DNA of 64,000 nucleotides from Hemicordylus capensis (lineage: Eukaryota > Chordata > Lepidosauria > Squamata > Cordylidae): the NCBI RefSeq assembly GCF_027244095.1, contig NC_069662.1, positions 12,302,501 to 12,366,500 of the forward strand. The letters are read 5' to 3'. The notes beneath the pieces were generated by a model that made no database searches, was not told the DNA's origin, and saw only the letters and a list, made by a program, of their open reading frames with translations. Below, one piece after another: positions 12,301 through 24,300 of the stretch. The number at the start of each line of letters is the position of its first letter. Positions within the stretch are counted from its first letter, which is position 1. The position numbers were made by a program, and so were the translations under genes.

Positions 12301-15300
12301 TGGAATCCTGGGTGATCTCTTAAGCCTACCAGAAAGTAGGCTAAAAAACTAAAAGCAGCCAAATAAGCCCCCACCCTGCAAAAGAACATTCTGGAGCCTT
12401 GGCACTAGAACCAAACAGGCCCCAATCCTGCATGGCCACGTGCCCTATCTATGACAGCAAGGGGACATGAAGCAGACCGTAAGATGGAGGACCAGACCGA
12501 CGGGGTAGATTTATATTTGGTTTTTGCTAGTATAGGGAAGGGTGAGGAGTCCCAGAGAAAGATAATTCTGTCCGAAGAGTCAGCTGCTAACTCAGGGATG
12601 CACAACACAAATGCCCCGGTGTGGGCCTGAACCAACCATCACTTGGTATATGTGGGCCAAGGTCAATTTTTACACTGCAATTACCAATATTAATGAAAGC
12701 AATCATTAGCTGCTTCCCCTGCCCCCATCAAGGAAACTACAACTTTAAGCAAGGATGGTGGCCGGAAAATAGGCCCGATCCCTGCTCCGTCTGTGGGGCC
12801 CCTGGAGTGCATTTCAGCCGCAATGCCAATCCTCTCCTCTCCCTAATTGCTGTTGCCTTCAGGCTGCAACCCTAGACATGCTTACTTGGGAGTAAGCCTT
12901 ACTGGGCGCACTGTGGGAAATATTGCCAAGTATACATGCACAGAATGGTGCTGGGAAGCAGTCTCCAAAAGATAGCCCCACTCAGAGAAAAGGAAACTGA
13001 CCGAGAGTGACCTCCTGCCTTTCTGGGGTGCTAAAAGGTCCATGTGGGCCGGATCCAGCCCCTGGACCTTTGCGTGTACCCCTACAGCTGAAACCTGCTC
13101 TGGGTTTTCTTGGTGTTCCCATACTTTTGTGGGCCTCACTTTCCTAAACCCCCTTCTCCTTCAATGGGCTTCTTGTCCATTAAAAAAAAAAAAAAAGACT
13201 TTTTCCACACGGCATTCTCCTTTTATAGGGAAGAGCACAGGTCTTGTGGTAGCAAGCATGAATTGTCCCCTTTGCTAAGCAGGGTCTGCCCCAGTTTACA
13301 TTTGAATGGGAGACTACATGTGAGCACTGGAAGATATCCCCCTTAGGGATGGGGCTGCTCTAGGAAGAGCATCAGAGGGTTCCAAGTTCCCTCCCTGACA
13401 GGATCTCCAAGATAGGGCTGAGAAAGACTCCTGCCTGCAACCTTAGAGAAGCTGCTGCCAGTCTGTGTAGACAATGCTGAGCTAGATAGACCAAAGGTCT
13501 GATTCAGTATATGGCAGCTTCCTATGTTCCTGTGCCCAAATATGCTGTTGAGTGGTGGGGGAGAAAGGAAACATGCTCTGCCACCATTGCAACATTTGCT
13601 GGCAAAGGTCAGAGCGCATAGACTTCCTCCCTTCATTCCAAGTAAAAGACCTCCGGGAATGGTTTTCTGGATTTCCAGCAGATTCACTTTGGGGATTGGC
13701 ACAGGACTTTGCAGTGTCAACCTACTGGCAGGTGGGGCCAAAAAAAAAAAAAAAAAAAAGACTTCCGCGTACCAATCAGCCCTTCCCACGCTGTGGCGTT
13801 GTTCCCGTGCTGGCTCAGCTCCCGATCCCAGGTGTGTGGTTTTGGCAGTTTCATGCGGGTGCCTGCGAGGCTCGAGTCCCAGGGCCCTGGAAGGCGACTT
13901 CGGGAGAAGGCATTCAGGTCCGAGGGATACCTGAAGGGAGCAGCAGAACAAGATGATAGGAATGTAGGAAGCTGCCTTAGCTCAGCATTATCTACACAGA
14001 CTGGCAGCGGCTTCTCCAAGGTTGCAGGCAGGAGTCTCTCCCAGCCCTATCTTGGAGATGCTGCCAGGGAGGGAACTTGGAACCTTCTCCATGGAAAAAT
14101 GCAGATGCTCTTCCCAGTGCAGCCCACCCCCTGAGGGGAATCTCTTACAGTGCTCACAGGTTGTCTCCCACTCAACTGCAAACCAGGGCGGACCTGCGTA
14201 TCAAACGAGACAATTCATCCTTGCGACCACAAAGCCAGGTGTCCACGGACACAGGGCAGTGGCAGGCAGATTGTAGATCACGGTCCACAGGTGATCGACC
14301 TAGTGTACAGCTGCATAACTTTGGTCCTCCAACTGTTATTGGACTACAACTCCCATCATCCTCTGCCACCGTGGCTAATAGTCAGGGATTATGGGAACTG
14401 TAGTCCAACATCTGTAGGTGGGCCCAAGTTGTGCAGCCCTGACCTAAAGTCTGCAAGTGTGCTAGGAAACCAGTGTTTGTTTCCTGCAATACACAAACAA
14501 ACCTATAATAGTTTGATACACCACCCAGTAATCACAGATTAGCCTTAACTCAGGGATTGTCAAAACTTGGGACCCCAGATGTTGTTCAGTTAGAAGTCCC
14601 ATCATTTCCAGGCCATTGTGGCCAAGGATGATGGGAGTTATAGTTTGACAAAATCTCAAACTTTGATGGGGATCAAAGTTTGAGAACCCCGGCCTTAACT
14701 GCAAAAAAGACTCAAATATGTATTTCCATAAATATATTTGGCACTTCTTCCAAGGAGATCAGGAAGATGCAAGGTTCTCACCCACCCCCATTTAATTTAC
14801 ACAACAGCCCTGTGAGGTAGGATAGGTGGGGAGACAACAACAAGCCCAGCTTCACCCTATCAGCTTCATGTTCAAGTAGGGATTTAGAACAAAGGAAGCT
14901 GCTTTACACCACGTCAGACCATTGGTCCATCTAGCTCAGTATTGTTGACACTGACTGGCTGGGGCTCCCCAAAGTTTCAAGCAGGTGTCTTTATCTACCC
15001 TATCTGGAGATACAGCCAGGGATTGAACCTGGGACTTTCTACATGGAAAGCAAACGCTCTACCACTGAGCCACTGATTTGAACTTGGGTCCCCAAGTCCT
15101 AGAACACTAACCACTATACCATACTGCCTCCTAATGCCCTCTTGCTTTTCATTTGAAACGTATTCTTGGGTCACTGGAATTCTAGTTCCTTTTTTCTTTT
15201 CTTTTTTAATAAGGAAAACCAAGTAGTAATTGCAAAACTGAAGTTAGTGCATAACCCATATAGGCCAGCAAAGCAAAAGCACGCTTATTCGTACTGTGTG

Positions 15301-18300
15301 TGTGTGTGTGTGTGTAGGGGGGCTGTGATTTAAGAATGTGAGAGTACTGGAGCAGCTGCCCAGGGCTAGATAGCATTTCCACAGCAGTCTTCATTTAAAA
15401 ACAAGCATTAAGTTGCTAGCCCTCATGGTGACAGAAAAAGTTCACAGACTGCCTGCTGAAGTCGCTGAAACTTCATGGGCTCTGCCATGTCGTGCATTTT
15501 CAGCTATATCCAGGCACTCTCACCTGCGCCCCAGAAGACTCATCACGTGCTGGGCTGGCTCACAGATATGAAGGCGCTGGATCAAAGTTTTCAAAGAGAA
15601 GAGATATGCAGGAGATTGGCTCTGTTTCAGCTGAGTGTCCTGTTGAAACTGTAAGGAAACATTTATTCATTCATTCATTCATTCATACTTACACACACAC
15701 ATACACACACCCCTATTATATTAATTCTCCTGGGTGTGCCTTGGAATGTGCGTCCCAGAGCCCAGCTGATTGGCTGGGTGGCGGATGCGCCTGATTGGCT
15801 GAGGCACATCCAGGAGGATTGGTTGCCACGGTGGCGGCCCGGCCATGGAGGCCAGAGGTGGCGGGCCCAGCCTGGCCGTGGAGGCAAGGCCCGGCGGGGG
15901 GGCGGGGGGAGAGAAAAGGTGGCTGGGCCCGGAAGCAGAGACTGGGGCAGGGGCGGGGAGGTAACCCGCCCACAGAGCGCACAGATGCTCTGTGCGGGGT
16001 CGGCTAGTACATACCTGTACATATTTTTATACTACCCAAAACACAAGTTCTCTGGGCAGTTTACAAGACAATAAAACAACCAATAAAAAGATTGAAACAT
16101 TTCAACAATTAAAATTTAAAACCATATTTTGTCAAAAACATTGACAAAGATGACCAAGGAATCGCAACCCACTTGGCCCCTGAGTTCTATCAGCTCCTGT
16201 CTCCAAGCACTGGAGATCTCAGGAAACGCTTCATGTTTTTCTGACTTCAGTCTGTCCATTGGTGCAGAGAAGGGAACCCTGGCTCCCAGACCACATCTGC
16301 CTACATGTTTTGAGGTGATGCTTACTTTTTTTTGGAGAGCCTCAAGTTTTGGTGCAAGCAATCTATTCCGACCCAACGCATGCTTTTTCCAGTGTTCATG
16401 ACGAGATCCTTTGGAGAACAGAGCCTACAGAGAACACAAAATTGTTACAGATTTTGGTCCCCCTAAGAGCTCCTATAAGCATTCCACACTTTACAGACAC
16501 ATAACAGATGAATATTACTGCCAAACACCCAAAGATATAAAGATTAGCAAGACAATTCGGTATATTTTTCCAGCTCTCAAAGTTCCCAGTTCCCACAATC
16601 AAGAGTTTTTGAGAACTTATTCCCATCTCTCACACAGGGTCCATTTTAGTCTACTTATTTCAGATAAATATATGAAATTCACACCACAACCACTTTGGCC
16701 TCATTGTCACCTGGTTCAAAATCCCCTCCCCACTCCAAACTTCCCTCATCCATACCCCCACTTCTGTCTGAGGATGCCATGCAAAGTTTTTCTCCAAATC
16801 AAAATATCAATTCTCTTTCCTTCACAGAACCCTCACTGTTTGAGAATATTCTACTGCAGAAAGCCCTCTGCCAAGTAGTTAGAATGTTTGTGAACATTCT
16901 GAGGCATCACCGCTCTGGGCTCCTTGGAGGAAGAGCGGGATATAAATGTAAATCATCATCATCATCATCACAGCAGCTCAGTCAAAATAGAATGCATGTG
17001 AAAATTCTGAGGCATCACAGCAGTTCCACCAATGTATATGGGTGGAGGTGTGGAGAGAAGAGCTTGAAGACAAGTGGCCTTTAGCTTATATATAAAGCTA
17101 CACAAACAAGTCTTTAATAGAAATTCAAGAATCTCAAACCTACCTTCTCAGTCTTTGGTCTATGACGTTTTTTGCCACGGCTCTTGCGAGTGTTGTATTT
17201 GGCCAACTGATAAGCATCAAACTGCCGGAATTTGTCAGCCATTGCAGTGCGGAGGCAGGAAGGCATTGGGACCAAAGCTTTTCCATGCCTTCCTAGAACC
17301 TGCATACGAGTGAGGGGAAAAAAGTTGAGCCATCTGACCACTAGGGGGCAGCAGAAGAGGAGGAAAATCCCACTTGGATCACTACTGTAACTCCCTACTG
17401 CAGGATTCTGGGCAAAACCAGAGCCTGAGCAGACAGAAGGCAGCAAGTACATGCACATATTTGGAGAGGGGGTGATCTCCTACCTGGTAGAGTCTGGCCA
17501 CTTCCATCCAATCTGAGGGAAGCTGCACAGTGTGGCAGAAATAGCGCCGCAGATGTGGGCGGCAGGGGAGGAGGCGGGAAGCCAGGGCCAGAAGAAAATT
17601 AGCTGTGCTGCGTATATTCAGTTCCTGGCGTGTGTACAGGGCAACCTAGGGTGGAGACAGCCAGCCAAAGAGCAGATGATTAAGAAGAGATGAAAGGAGA
17701 ATCCAGGAGTCCTGGAAATGTTAACTGCGGCCGGCATCCAGCACAGCATTATGGACGATGGGGAGATCTGCAGAAGCGCGGCTTGCACAAGTGAAAAAAG
17801 GGGTCGTTCTGTGCAGCCCTGACACTGCCTGCAAAGGACACAGCAGCCCCCCTGTGCAGGGTTACGTGTCCATGACACTGCACTGTATGTCAACCGTTGC
17901 TAGCAATATGAGGATAGCAACACCCAAAAGATAACCTATCTTGAGGGATCTGGTTAGGGAGGCTTTTCCCAGAGGCTCTCATCAGGCATCTATAAAGCCA
18001 CTTGCCAACCCACCAGTGACAACTGCCCGCAGCCATAGTCTTCTGGGTTTTTGTTTTTTTAAAGGCTCTAATATTATAATTATCTCTAATATTACAATAC
18101 AGAACCTATGAAGGTGGCAGAAGCGAGAACTAGATGAGGCTGGGACCTCTCTCCAATGCTCTGTGCAAGTGCCCCCACTGGAAGGTCATGAGGAAGGGGG
18201 GGGGCTGATGAGAGTCAGGCCTCTTAGCAATTGGGGGCCTGTGCCCCCTGGGCCACCTCTCAACGATGTCCCCAACAGCTGGCACAATGCACAAGGAAGA

Positions 18301-21300
18301 GGAGAGGAGCAACCCAACTCTGCCAAACCCTACACACAACGCTGGATTCATCATTTGATGACAGTCAGCTATCCCAGTCTAGCCTCAAAAGCCCCAGTGC
18401 TGCAGAGGTTACACACAGACAAGGGAGAAAATCCATAATTTTGTCTTTAAAAATAAAATCAAAAACCGTCAGAGTTAGCAAAGTTTCATGCCCAATATCA
18501 GGGAGAGCCGGGTGTGCTCCTGGTCAGCGGTTGTGTAAACTCAAGGATCCAGGTAGGAGGAGAGGAGCGTGATCGTGTGGGAGGCAGGAGCTGGGTAGGA
18601 TGGGCACACCGTGCCCAGATTCTGTCCCCAGCATTTCACCAACAGTGGGGGAAAAGCCGTCCTACCCAGCTCCCACCTCCCACGCCATCACATTCCCCTC
18701 CATGTGCACACAACTACTGATTGGGAGCATGTATGGCTCTCCTGCCCTGGCTGAGTGCATCTCCTATCCTGTGACGAACCCGTACCCTGCCTGTTACTCT
18801 GGGACACTGTTTGTGGGGGGGGGGAGCGGGTCTGTTCCCCAAACTAGAGAGCTTAATAACCTTATAACACTGAGGACCAATTTTACTGAGAATGATGTTC
18901 TTATCTCTTCTTCCCTGTATCAAGCTTTTGCTGCCGCCACCAAGCCCTTCTGGCTTAGGTATGTGACCTGACAACCCCTTAGTTGTGTAGCTGAGGGCTA
19001 CGTAGGGAGAAGGTATAACACCCTGGACACGGAGTTAACTTTGTTTTATTATAGAGTCCAGTTTATTTATCTTCAAGCAGCTTCAAGGTTTTCCCTCTCT
19101 GCTAAAGCAGGGCTTTACACTCCTGATTCAACAGGACTGTTCTTATGTTTTTATTCCAGCACTAATCCTGTCCTGCCCAGTTCCTGGATTAGAATGGTTG
19201 TGTGAACCAAACCACTGCCTCACAAATCCCTTCTCTGCATGCAGGTCCTGAGCTTCCGACGTGATTGGTTAATGCAGTTTCTGTACTGCTTTCTCCAGAG
19301 GTGTTGATGGAGGTGCTGATGGCTATGCGAAGGAGGTGCTGATGGCTATGCAAATGGTCCATCTAATCCAGGCCTGCACAACATAAGGCCCAGGGGCCAG
19401 ATCCACCCCGCAGGGATATTTTTGCTGGCCCCAGGGGTGGCCCAAAGTACTGTGGTGCCTGTGGTGAGGTACCAAATTCCACCTTGCCCCATGGACTTGG
19501 TGGGGGTCATCCCCCCCGCCAGGAGACGCCTCTTACGTTCTCGTGCTATGGGTAACTAATAATTGCTTTCATCAATGTTTTTAATAATTATTAATGTGCT
19601 GAAAATTTCTCTCGGCCCCTGCATACCAAGTCATGTTTGGTTCCGGCCCACCAGGGTATTTGACTTGTGCGACCCCTGATTTCTAATCCCTCAAATTAAA
19701 ATGCCTCAAATCTGCTGTGAAGCAGATTCGCTCTTCAGATACCTCGAGGCATAGAGCCATGTGTGAAAAACCTCCTGGCTTCACTAAGCCTTCTCTCACT
19801 CTGGCTCTTTCCAGCCCTATCCAGCACCCTGAGCTTGCCGTTGGTCAGTTCAACTGCCACTCTCTGCTCCATTCTAAAGCCCCTCCCTCAAGAATCCCAC
19901 CTGGAGGGCGGTTCCTTGGGCTTCAAAAGATGATTGACAGCGGCTGCCAACTATCACATACCCCGACCCAAGTTGTGAGAACAAGTCCCCTATATATCAA
20001 GATTTTTTGGCGAACCAATTCTCCTCTTCCACCCAGGGACAGCTTCAGAATAACACAGTCAGTTTTTATCAGTTATAATCAAAGATCACCACAAAAGAAG
20101 CATCAGAGAAGACAGCCAGGGGTGTAGCTATAATTGAGTGGATGGGTTCAAAGAACCTGCCCCCCCCCCAGTTTCTGAGGGCCACCCCAGCTCCACCCCT
20201 CCCTATTTTCTTCATTATCTTCCTCACTCTGAGGGGGCCGCCAGCGAGAGGAGCTAACACGAGCCCCTTTCCCCCTAGCTACGCCCCTGAAGACAGCACC
20301 TAGACATGAGACACAATATGGTGTGATGGCTGGAGAGATCCATGTCCAAAGCGTCATTCAGCCATGATGTTCACTGGGGGACCTCTGACTGTTTGGACCC
20401 GATGGCCATGGTCTGTTTGCAAGTTGACTATGACCTTCAGGCCAATGGGCTCATAATGCCTTGCCTCCACCCTCCTAGGGCCTGGGATGCAACCCCAAAT
20501 CCCAGACTCCTAGTAACCCACTCGGCACCTTGAGGATGAATTCGGGGTCTCGCTCCGCTAGCTTTCCACACACGTCTTCCAGCGCCAGTTGCAGGTTGCC
20601 CGCCTGACTCTCAAACTTCGGCACTTCCACCAACGAACAACATGCCAGGCTCACCAACATCAACTGAGATATAATTAAATAAAATTTTAAAGAGACAGAA
20701 AGAGAAAGCCTTAGAAAAACATCCACAGCAGTTCTGGCCCTCCAAATTCTGTTAGTTCAATGGACACCAGCCCTGCCACAGGTACAGAGTAAGAGAAACC
20801 ACAAGTCTAAGGTCCCAAGTTCTAGCTTCTTAACAATCCACCCTCAGAAGAGTTGGTCTAGACCAGGGTTTCTTAACCTTTGGTACCCCGATGTTGTTAG
20901 ACTACAACTCCCATCGTCCTCGGCCATAAAGGGTATTTCTGGGGATGAGGGGAGTGATAGTCCAACAACATCTGGAGACCCAAGGTTAAGAAACCTTGAT
21001 CTAAAAAGGCAAGATTCCTGACTGGAGTGCCAATGGTCCTGGGTTCATTTCCCAGACAAGTCTCTGCACCAGGGAAAGGGAGGAAGACACTGCTGGGCAG
21101 GAGCTGGAGCACCTGCTTTGCGTGCATAAGGCCCAAGGATCAATCCCTGGCATCTCCCGATTGGATGGGAAAATACCCCATCTGATATGTCTTGGACAGC
21201 TACTTCCAGCCAGTACAGACAGTACAGTGGGGAAGAACAGTTGCTCTTGTGGTAGCAAGTGTGAACTGTCCCCTTTACTAAGCAGGGTACATCCTGGTTT

Positions 21301-24300
21301 ACATTTGGATGGGGGACTACATCTGAGAACTGCCTGCTGCAAGAGAATCCCCTTAGGAGATAATGCCATAGCTCAGTGGTAGAGCATCTGCTTGCATGCA
21401 GAAGGTCCCAGATCACCCCCTGGCATCTCCAAGTAGGGCTTGGAGGGACGCTGGGAGGGATGTAACCTTGAAGAGCTGCTGCCAGTCACTCTAGACCAGG
21501 GTTTCTCAACGTGTGGGTCCCCAGATGTTATTGGACTTCAACTCCCATAATCCCCAGCCCCAGTGGCCTTTGGTTGGGAATTATGGGAGTTGAAGTCCAA
21601 TTACATCTGGGGACCCACACGTTGAGAAACCCTGCTCTAGACAATATTAAGCTAGATGGACCAATGGTGTGACTTCATATAAGGCAGCTTCCTGTGTTCC
21701 CAGTTCTAAACAAGATGGAGCAATGGCCCAAGTTAGTATAAAGGCAGCTTCTTATTTTTCTGGAGAGCAGAAAGATGGCAAGAGAAGGCACAGTAGTTAG
21801 AGAAGCAGATGAGGACACGGACGCAGGTTTTACACATTAGATGCAGAAAGGATGTGCCTAAAGGGAAGGAGCACTCCACGTGTGCAGAAAAAGTCCAGAG
21901 TACTGGATCCATTCAAGACAGTAAAGTAAGGGTGGGAAAATCTAAACACAGGATTCTGGCAGGTATGATTCTGCAATATGTTTTCCAGCCTTCCACAAGA
22001 GTCAATGCAGAAACAGCCTCGGACACCGGGTCCAGGTTTTGGGGAAAACAACATAGTAGCAGAGCAGACACTTTGCATGCAGAAGGTGCCCACATACAAT
22101 CCCTAGCATTTCCAGGTAGGGTTGGGAAAGACCCTGCCCTGGGCCCTGCCTGGAACCCTGGATCAGAAGCCAGGAATCCACTGCACTGCTGAGTGGATGC
22201 AAGCAGAATATATGTCATGATTCCAAGGTAAAAGAGAAAGTAACACTAGCAGTACTTCGCATAAAGGTTCCTTCTCCCCAGGGTACAGAGGGTATCCTCT
22301 CAAATGGGTTGACATGCCCACTTGCTCTCAGCAGACAAGACCATATGCAAGTTCTGAGCAGTTCCATGGTGCCCCGGGTAAAAGACCCATCCAGTTCTGG
22401 GACTGTCTGGTGAAAGCTACAAAGAAGAAAGCCTCCAGAGACAAAGGCAGTAGCACCAATAAAGTACAAAGGCTGTAACACCAACAAATTTTGATTTAGT
22501 TTCTGAAAAGGAAAAAACCAAAACATTTTAACAGTGAAAAGGGAACTAACTATGAGCAAAGGCAGCCAGAGAGGGACAAACAGGAGACATTCCCCCAGAA
22601 AAGGGTGGTAGCCAGTGTTCCCTCTAACAGAGATTTCCAGATGTTGACTACAACTCCCATAACCCCCAAGCAAAAGCCATTGCAGCTGGGGATTCTGGGA
22701 GCTGTAGTCAACAACATCTGGGAATCCCTGTTAGAGGGAGCACTGTAGTCAATAAGCAAATGTGTTCTCATTTGTACAGATTCTTGTGAAGAAGCTTAGG
22801 GTCTGGTTGTTCAGAGGTGACGTGCAGAGGTCGAGGACTGGGTTTCCAAACTAGTGAGCTATCAAGGCTTCCCGGAGTTAGCTTGCACTCCAGTTGGACT
22901 ACATTGTATCAGCACAACCAGTCCACTTCTATGTTTGCTATCCTACTGAGCTGTTCCACTGTGATGGACACTAAATGCTTCTCCACACAGAGCAAGTGTT
23001 TGTTGGCTTCCTCCATCAGCATCTGGGAATGCATGCCCACTTGGCATGTGATGTGGGCTTTGGTGGTCACGTTGTCCGTTTTTACTAAACCATGTCAACC
23101 TCTCAGTGTATCCACTGCTTAGTACTGGTGCTGGAGGTGTGGCTGGGCCCTCGCCCAAGGAAAGCTCCAAGGCATAGTTGGTTGGTGACCCATGCTCCTC
23201 TGGATTGGAAGAGGATCTCTGTGAGGGCTCAACCTCATCAGAGGAAGCCTTGGGTGAGGCATGCAGGAAGGGTGCGACTGGGTTGGTGAGATCTCCCTCA
23301 GAGGCCACAGTAGGAGTAGGCCCTGGACGGGGCAAAGCTGTGGCATTTCCCAAAGTTTTGGAAGGCCTGGCTAAAGTGAAGTTGTGGGATCTGCAGGGGA
23401 CAAATTGGCCCTATCGCTGCATAATCCAGGTGGTCTTGTGTGCTCCCGGGGCTCACGTGGCTTGGGTGCCTCTTGTCAGAGCTGCTTGAGCTCCTCGCAA
23501 CCTGAATTTTCCTCCGAGGGCAGGCCACCTGGTCTTTTACAGGCTACTTGGTTGGGGTCCCTCTTGCTTAAGCATCTCTCTGCCCTTTTCAGTATACTCC
23601 CCCAGGGCAAGCTCTTAGTCCTTGGATAACAAGGTGGAAGGCTTTGTGCACTGCATGGTGCATGGAATACAAAGAAAACTGAGTGGGGGCCAATAAAGAA
23701 CATTTCTTGTGGGGGGACAAGAAAGGAATGAACCGGGGGGTGGAGGAGAGAGACACAACTAGGAACGAAGTAGTAAATTGAAGAAAAAGAGTATGAGGTA
23801 AGACCGGAGCCCTTCCAAGGCGCTGTGCATGGGAGCAAGACAGGACTGAAACCGAGAGGGTCTTGTCCCTGGGGCACCATGGGATTGCTCAGAATTTGCA
23901 TGTGCTCCTGTCAGGAGCAAGTGGGTGCAACAACCCATTTGAAAGGATACCCTCCTACACTGGGGGAGCTTATGTATTAGATACAGCTTCCTGAGAATCT
24001 CAGTGTTGAATTGTTCCAACAAGTTTCTAGACCTTAGAGCTGCAGAGATAGGCTGAAAGCATGTGCACAGTGCCTACTGAAGTCACATGAACCAGAGCAG
24101 TGACTGAATAAGCAGTCTGAGGATTAGATGCAGATTTTAGTACCTCCTCTCCCATGGCCTAGCAGGTTCCAGTAGGGCCAGCTCCCTCTCTGCTACCTCC
24201 CCTAGCAGCTTCAGCCCAACCCTAGTCTGCTGCTCTTCCAGACTTCCAGCTCACACAACACTCAGCAGCTCGCTCTCTCACTCACTCGCACACACAGAAC

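Noticed and set aside
13343-14134. Several frames of 130-200 aa on both strands
   Set aside because: They are made from SINE sequence, a poly(A) run and the antisense of a TEP1 exon.
15675-16074. Frames of about 110 aa on both strands in GC-rich DNA
   Set aside because: They fall inside the Helitron-like element and have no domain.
22943-23353. 136-aa minus-strand frame rich in Ser and Pro
   Set aside because: No domain or splice signals link it to TEP1; treated as part of an unassigned element.
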